DNA from: Nemophila menziesii
Taxonomy: Eukaryota; Streptophyta; Magnoliopsida; Boraginales; Hydrophyllaceae
Assembly: GCA_029959085.1 (NCBI GenBank)
Contig: JARWIR010000023.1
Coordinates: 11,173,860 to 11,237,859, forward strand
Reading direction: 5' to 3'
DNA: 64,000 nucleotides
Under the pieces are notes generated by a model. The model made no database searches. It was given only the letters and a program-made list of their open reading frames with translations, and had not been told where the DNA came from. Position numbers and translations under genes: made by a program. Below, piece after piece: positions 59,416 through 64,000 of this stretch (the stretch's first letter is position 1; every line of letters starts with the position of its first letter).

Positions 59416-60290
59416 ATGAAAAGATTTTTTAAAAAGATACAACCTAAAATTCAAGAGATCACCATCACGGTTGCCGAGTCTAGTGAGTTTCCTTCTATTA
59501 AGGTACACATATTTAAACAAATTTAGAAGATAATTGTCATTCAGATCTGATTTGAACAAAAAGATATTAGATTACTTTTAATCAAACTCGGTTTATGCAA
59601 TTGGAGTTTAATCCTAATTATTGAGAAAATATTTGAAGAATATATTTATTAAATTGTCTGAATCAACCATTTGTAGGAAAATTTAAACCAAAAGAATATG
59701 GTAAATAATTGTGCCGCTTTTACCCAATTTGGTACGAGAAACATGGTACCTTATATGTATATAGTCTCGCGACAAATAAGACTTATTTCTTGCGTTGTTA
59801 TCTTTGTCGATCAGATACTAATGATCATTAAGGGGATGATATCTTTGTCAAGGGTGAAATTTATAATTAGAAACATACACTTGAGCGATTTATGCGCCAT
59901 GAAAGGAAAGAATGTAGTGTCCATAATGAAGTGGTATTAAATTGTACTTATACAATGAGACAAGATGATCACATTGATGTTGCCTTTATTGGACAATCTA
60001 ATGAAGTCTGATGGTGTTGATTATCTTTTAGGACTAAGGTTATCTCTTCGTGGGAAGGATGAATTAGATGGTTTGAACAACCAAGTTAATTATCTCCAAC
60101 ATGTACACTTTTGAGCGGAACATCGCGAAAAAGTAAAGATAGTAACTTTCTAAAGGCTCTTGGAAATTTTCAACTTTTTTCACCCATGGTATAAAAGGAT
60201 ATTACAAAATATTTTTTTTGAAATTAGTAACATAATTAAGCTTGATATTGTTACAGAGATCCAAACTAATAATCTAACCATGGTATGAAG
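59416..60290 (+). pseudogene. hAT (TTF-type zinc finger) transposase, N-terminal half, broken
   Basis: ATG 59416 starts MKRFFKKIQPKIQE, the typical opening of ZMYM1-like/TTF hAT transposases. Downstream, in shifting frames, come CYLC, GDDIFVKGEIYN and CSVHNEVV (the TTF zinc-finger block, usually CYLF...GGD.F...G..NW...H....S.HN), LLGLRLSLRGKDELDGLNNQ (family FLLRQGLAFRGHDES...NQGNFLELL) and HPWYKRILQN. Stops and frameshifts are frequent. The catalytic core is absent. The middle part (60091-60290) is repeated at 60731-60925. Confidence 0.7.
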
Positions 60291-60374
60291 AAAAAATGAG
60301 TTTTTTTTAAAGTGGATTAGAATATTGTCTGACCAAATTAAGAATAAAAAAGGGGGTAAGAATTCCATTCTATA

Positions 60375-60519
60375 TTGGATGGTCCAATATTAATATCATA
60401 ACATTAATTATGTTGATAAAACACAAATTATTATATGAAGTATGTAATTAATATAATTAGTTGTTGCATGACATAAACATGGGTATGTGTCATAATATAA
60501 TTGGTATTTGACCATCCAA
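60375..60519. mobile_element. Small MITE-like element, TA duplication (copy 1)
   Basis: 145 bp with ends TTGGATGGTCCAATA and, reversed, TTGGATGGTCAAATA, flanked by TA on both sides (60373-60374 and 60520-60521). Size, ends and TA target fit a mariner-like MITE, but the family is not recognised. Its presence in both halves of the duplication means it was there before. Confidence 0.55.
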
Positions 60520-61012
60520 TAGTGGATGAAAGTATTTTCCTTTAAAAAGGTGAAACATAATTTCATGTTGAGTTTAAAGACTTTTAAAATTTATGCTACT
60601 CCCAGGCAAAAATTAATGTTAGAAATACCAATTAAAAATAATACATAGTACTTTACTAGAAATATATTAGTCTAAAGATGCATCAAATCAAATGGTAGTT
60701 TAATATACCAGAGAACATTCAATATGCTATTATCTCCAACATGTACACTTTTGAGCGGAACATCGCGAAAAAGTAAAGATAGTAACTTTCTAAAGGCTCT
60801 TGGAAATTTTCAACTTGTTTCACCCATGGTATAAAAGGATATTACAAAATGTTTTTTTAAATTAGTAACATAATTAAGCTTGATATTGTTACAGATATCC
60901 AAACTAATAATCTGATCCATGGTCTGAAGAAAAGATGAGTTTTTTTAAAGTGGATTAGAATATTGTCTGACTAAATAAAGAATTAAAAAGGGGGTAAGAA
61001 TTCCATTATATA

Positions 61013-61158
61013 TTGGATGGTTCAATATTCATATCATAACATTAATTATGTGGATAAAAAATAAATTATTATATTAAATATGTAATAAATATAATTAGTT
61101 ATTGCATGACATAAACATGGGGTATGTGTCATAATACAATTGGTATTTGACCATCCAA
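61013..61158. mobile_element. Small MITE-like element (copy 2)
   Basis: Second copy of 60375-60519 in the tandem duplication, with TTGGATGGTT...GACCATCCAA. The right TA is lost. Confidence 0.55.
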
Positions 61159-61344
61159 AGTGGATGAAAGTATTTTTCTCTAAAAAGGTGAAACATAATT
61201 TCATGTTGAATTTAAAGACTTTTAAAATTTATGCTACTCCCAGGCAAAAATTAATGTTAGAAATACACATTAAAAATAAGACATAGTACTTTACTAGAAC
61301 TATATTAGTTTGAAGATGCATCAAATCAAATTCTATTTTAATAT

Positions 61345-63490
61345 ACCAGAGAATATTCCGTACTCATAAAGTTTTATGTTTTTCTTCTTGGAAGGAAAAT
61401 TAATCCTCAAAAGTAATGAATTAGTCATAACACCAATAGAGCAAAAACCTATAAGCACTCCCGCAATAGATGGAGTTAGCATTGTTCTTGTTACCGACAA
61501 TAAAATCCTAGCTAATATTGGAGGAATCCCAACATGCAATAAAATAAATAATACATTTTTTATGTTTGCACAAAACAACTTTGTACAAAAATAAAACTTA
61601 TTGTATTGTACGCGAATGCCCACAAAAGATTTTGCTTCAGGGTATTTATAGCCAACTTTCTTAGCTCCGAAGCATCAAGTAACTATTTAATACAAAATAG
61701 AATTGAGAATATTGGTTTAATAAGAATCAAATAAATAATATAATTACTCACCTAAGACAACTTATTATGCATTAATACAATGAATGAAGTTTCACTATTA
61801 GCTCCAACGCCTCTTACATTGGCTATTCCTACATGGGATGAAGCAGGGACATCAACATCATTTATGATATCACCGACCGTAGCTAAAATATGACGATCCT
61901 CTTGAAGTTTGAGAACGAACTCCTTTTTCTCATTTGGGTTCACTTTATATATCACCTATATCTAACATTCAATATCTATACATTTTTACAAAATAAAAAA
62001 ATTCAAAACATTTACCTTATTCTTGGAATACGAACAATAGAAGCAACAAATTCAGTATCGTTTATTTTATCACCTGATAATAAAGAAGTATTTAACTCTT
62101 TCATAGTTAAGGATATAATAAAATATCTTACATCTCATTTTATTTGATCTTCGACATACACTACACCAGTTAAAATAGTATTCACTCCAGTATAAACAAC
62201 TTGATTGCTTTCTAAAATATTCATCTTTTTTAAGTGGATTATAATTTACCCATTCTTGCACAGTTAGAAATTTAAATTAGAAATGTTTTCATGCATGGGT
62301 TATAACTATTGACTTGTGTACCTTTTGACCCAACCTAAAGTACCAACTACAAACATAACATTTTTTTATTTTCAATTATAGCCACAACCCCAACTCTTCA
62401 GATTTATTAGTTGCTCAGTAATAATATATGGGTACTTAAAATTACTTTTGCTATATGAAATTTTAAAGCTGCTTTTACAATTGCTTTTTCAATCGGATAA
62501 ATAGTATTAGCCTAAACACTAGCAACAAATTTAAAAAGATCAACTTCTGAGCAATTAGTAGTCGACAAATAATCTGACCTATGCAACATAACACACTTAC
62601 ATTTCAGTATTATCTACCCTCAAACCAATAATTTTATAATTATAGATTACGTAAAAGTAATACTATTTTCACATAATATTGAGTCATAGCTTTGGTACTA
62701 CAGGTTTACCAGTAATAAGTGTTCCTCTCTTGTGAAATACAATAGCATTTATATTCGAGAATTTATCTAGGATACTCCGTCATCGCCAAGTGAAGTTCCC
62801 ACCTATAATAATTTAATATTAATAAAAAAATTAACATTAATAAATTCAAAAAACATTTCCAAGGACAGTTGTTGGTATTTTTATGCCAAGTATACATGGA
62901 CATGCAATAACCTGCAACATAACCAGAGTAATTAATTTAACTAAATACAAACAAAACCTTCTTAATATACACTTATTAAGGACATGCAGCCTTACCAGAA
63001 CACTACAATAGAGTTATGACGCTAAAGAGACGGGACTTCCTTGGTAAATAGTAGGGGGTATAATTTTGAACCATAATGGTTCCAGAACACATATGTGGCA
63101 GCGAAAAGTGTCATTACCCTGTAAGTGAATTGCACATCTGCTTTAAAAACCATAATTTACTCGTTTAAGATGCGAATTAACAAAAAAATAGAAAAATAAT
63201 TATTGGACATTATCAACTAATCTTTGTACATGAGCTTCTCTAGCTTGTGCTTCTTCTACTAATTGAACAATGTCTCTTATAGCTTTTTCGCCACCTGGTC
63301 TTCTAACTTCAACGATAGGTATTCCGTTTAAGTTTATACTTTTTACCAAAACTTCAACCTATAGTATGAAAAATTTAATTAATTACAAAATACTCCATAT
63401 AAATAGTATATAGTACAATTTTACCTCAGGTAGTTTAGTGACAGGTAGAGCCTCTCATGTAAGACTTAACTCATCCAGTACTTCTACATG
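61345..63490 (-). pseudogene. PAA1/HMA6-like copper P1B-ATPase pseudogene (copy 2, most exons)
   Basis: Exon-like blocks follow the true gene order on the minus strand: VLDELSLT*EALPVTKLP (TGE destroyed by a stop, about 63470-63430), NLNGIPIVEVRRPGGEKAIR and VQLVEEAQAREAHVQRL, FTYRVMTLS, VIACPCILGIKIPTTV (CPC kept, about 62930), ILDKFSNINAIVFHKRGTL (phosphorylation motif DKTGT now HKRGT, catalytic Asp lost, about 62760), SEVDLFKFVAS and NTIYPIEKAIV, VQEWVNYNP and YWSEYYFNWC, LLSGDK, VNPNEKKEFVLKLQEDRHIL with GDIINDV (GDGIND), and GIPPILA / MLTPSIAG / MTNSLLLR (last transmembrane helices, ending about 61400). Clearly decayed, yet it keeps intron gaps, so it comes from genomic duplication rather than retroposition. 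Confidence 0.85.
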
Positions 63491-63671
63491 ATTTCACTAT
63501 CATGTTTGCTTGAATAAGATACTAAGAAATGCAAAGAATATGGGTAAAATAAAAAAAGCAATATTATATTTATGTACTCACCTAGATAAAACAATGATCT
63601 TTTGACCCATCGAAAGACTACTACAAGGATCTTCCACAGTAGTGTTCAAATCTTCTAAATCACAATTAACT

Positions 63672-63710
63672 AAAAGATGTCACATTGCCAAGTTTAATGT
63701 GAGTGTTTAA
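63672..63710. repeat. Partial forerunner of the G6PD exon
   Basis: 'gtcacattgccaagtttaat' followed by 'gtgagtgttta' repeats 63786-63816 of the exon just ahead of it. It looks like a small duplication or template switch at the left junction of this copy. Confidence 0.75.
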
Positions 63711-64000
63711 TATTGATCGTTGTAAATCTTCATGTGATGGTACCAACTTCTTGGCATGTGAACGAAAGGGTCCCACTTAAGACTGGTCACATTGCCAGGT
63801 TTAATGTGAGTGTTTTAGAAACCGGGAGGCTCTCCATCAACGTTCTTGGAGCTTTTGGTGATCTCGCTAAGAAAAAAACTTTTTGGGCTCTTTCCCATCT
63901 TTGACACACACACTCAACCACATCAACAACAACACGCTCTTTAAATTAAACAACTTAAACACAAGAATTTTTAGTTAAACATATTTATATATAAAAAAAA
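63711..64000. repeat. Start of a further repeat copy (E), running off the window
   Basis: Aligns with 8984-9272 of copy A and 16864-17153 of copy B, including the CACACACTCAACCACATCAA stretch after the exon. The left end at 63711 joins PAA1-like sequence and the right continues beyond the window. Confidence 0.85.
63737..63904 (+). pseudogene. Captured first exon of glucose-6-phosphate dehydrogenase (copy E)
   Basis: This is the best-kept copy: 56 codons open from ATG 63737 to TGA. It reads [18 protein letters not shown], then [18 protein letters not shown] and [21 protein letters not shown] corresponds to the family's ETGCLSI, and [10 protein letters not shown] to GASGDLAKKK (NADP-binding). 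It ends near the expected first exon border. In-frame codons continue upstream to 63713. It lies about 250 bp from the PAA1-like pseudogene. Confidence 0.8.

Larger units (their letters stand above)
60091..61345. repeat. 640-bp tandem duplication
   Basis: 60091-60730 and 60731 to about 61345 are direct copies with scattered substitutions and small indels. Each copy contains the hAT transposase segment and one copy of a MITE-like inverted element. Confidence 0.9.

Noticed and set aside
59698..59940. 80-codon open frame starting MVNNCAAFTQFG
   Set aside because: The hAT transposase signal in this stretch lies in another frame (GDDIFVKGE...CSVHNEV), so the open frame is incidental.
1..64000. 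CRISPR array, rRNA, tRNA, bacterial-type operons or phage genes
   Set aside because: The direct repeats are transposon LTRs, minisatellites or segment duplications. The only tRNA-like sequence is the retrotransposon primer site.

Overview
This window looks like repeat-rich nuclear DNA of a flowering plant, probably a eudicot. It is strongly AT-rich, the broken genes carry GT-AG introns, and the transposons are plant types: Helitron, LTR elements primed by tRNA-Asp, Ty1/copia, L1-like LINE, hAT with TTF-type zinc finger, and Mutator-like MITEs. The captured gene pieces have plant relatives. I see no convincingly intact single-copy host gene, no rRNA or tRNA gene, no CRISPR array and no bacterial-type operon. 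The species cannot be named from this sequence alone.

Left part (1-7192): a partial, minus-strand, non-autonomous LTR element (LTR 446-1992, internal part to about 3305) is followed by a block shared with other copies (about 3465-4075). Next comes the helicase end of a Helitron (4094-5996), five in-phase mini-exons (6145-6796), and a textbook Helitron 3' terminus (hairpin, then CTAG just before a T) at 7165-7192.

Centre (7193-41240): three copies of one long repeat family lie here: copy A (7193 to about 12560), copy B (15076 to about 27040) and copy C (about 32790 to 41240). Copies A and B carry a minisatellite whose units can fold as hairpins, the first coding exon of glucose-6-phosphate dehydrogenase (G6PD), antisense exons of adenine phosphoribosyltransferase (APT), and an unrecognised Asn/Ser-rich reading frame. 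Copy C covers only the later part of the family. Each copy serves as the empty site for insertions in another. Copy B holds a complete LTR element (LARD1, 18089-25692, TSD AAGTT). Copy C holds a second on the minus strand (LARD2, 34283-40568, TSD TCAAT, LTRs nearly identical) plus a 181-bp Mutator-like MITE with a 9-bp TSD. Copy A holds the Helitron end. Between B and C lie an LTR-like remnant, an L1-type LINE endonuclease remnant, a second piece of the leftmost LTR element, and a CDC48C/NVL-type AAA ATPase fragment.

Right part (41241-64000): decayed LTR remnants, a MITE, a receptor-like kinase pseudogene, an Ariadne-type RBR E3 ligase pseudogene, a Ty1/copia polyprotein remnant, two copies of a PAA1/HMA6-like copper P-type ATPase pseudogene, a hAT transposase remnant carrying a 640-bp tandem duplication, and a third copy of the G6PD exon at the window end.

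The coding material here is mostly transposon-borne or captured and broken. The most interesting material is the gene-capturing repeat family with its nested, datable insertions, the undescribed mini-exon gene inside the Helitron, and the non-autonomous LTR family, which has a conserved LTR-end hairpin and a cluster of CGGTATACCG palindromes.
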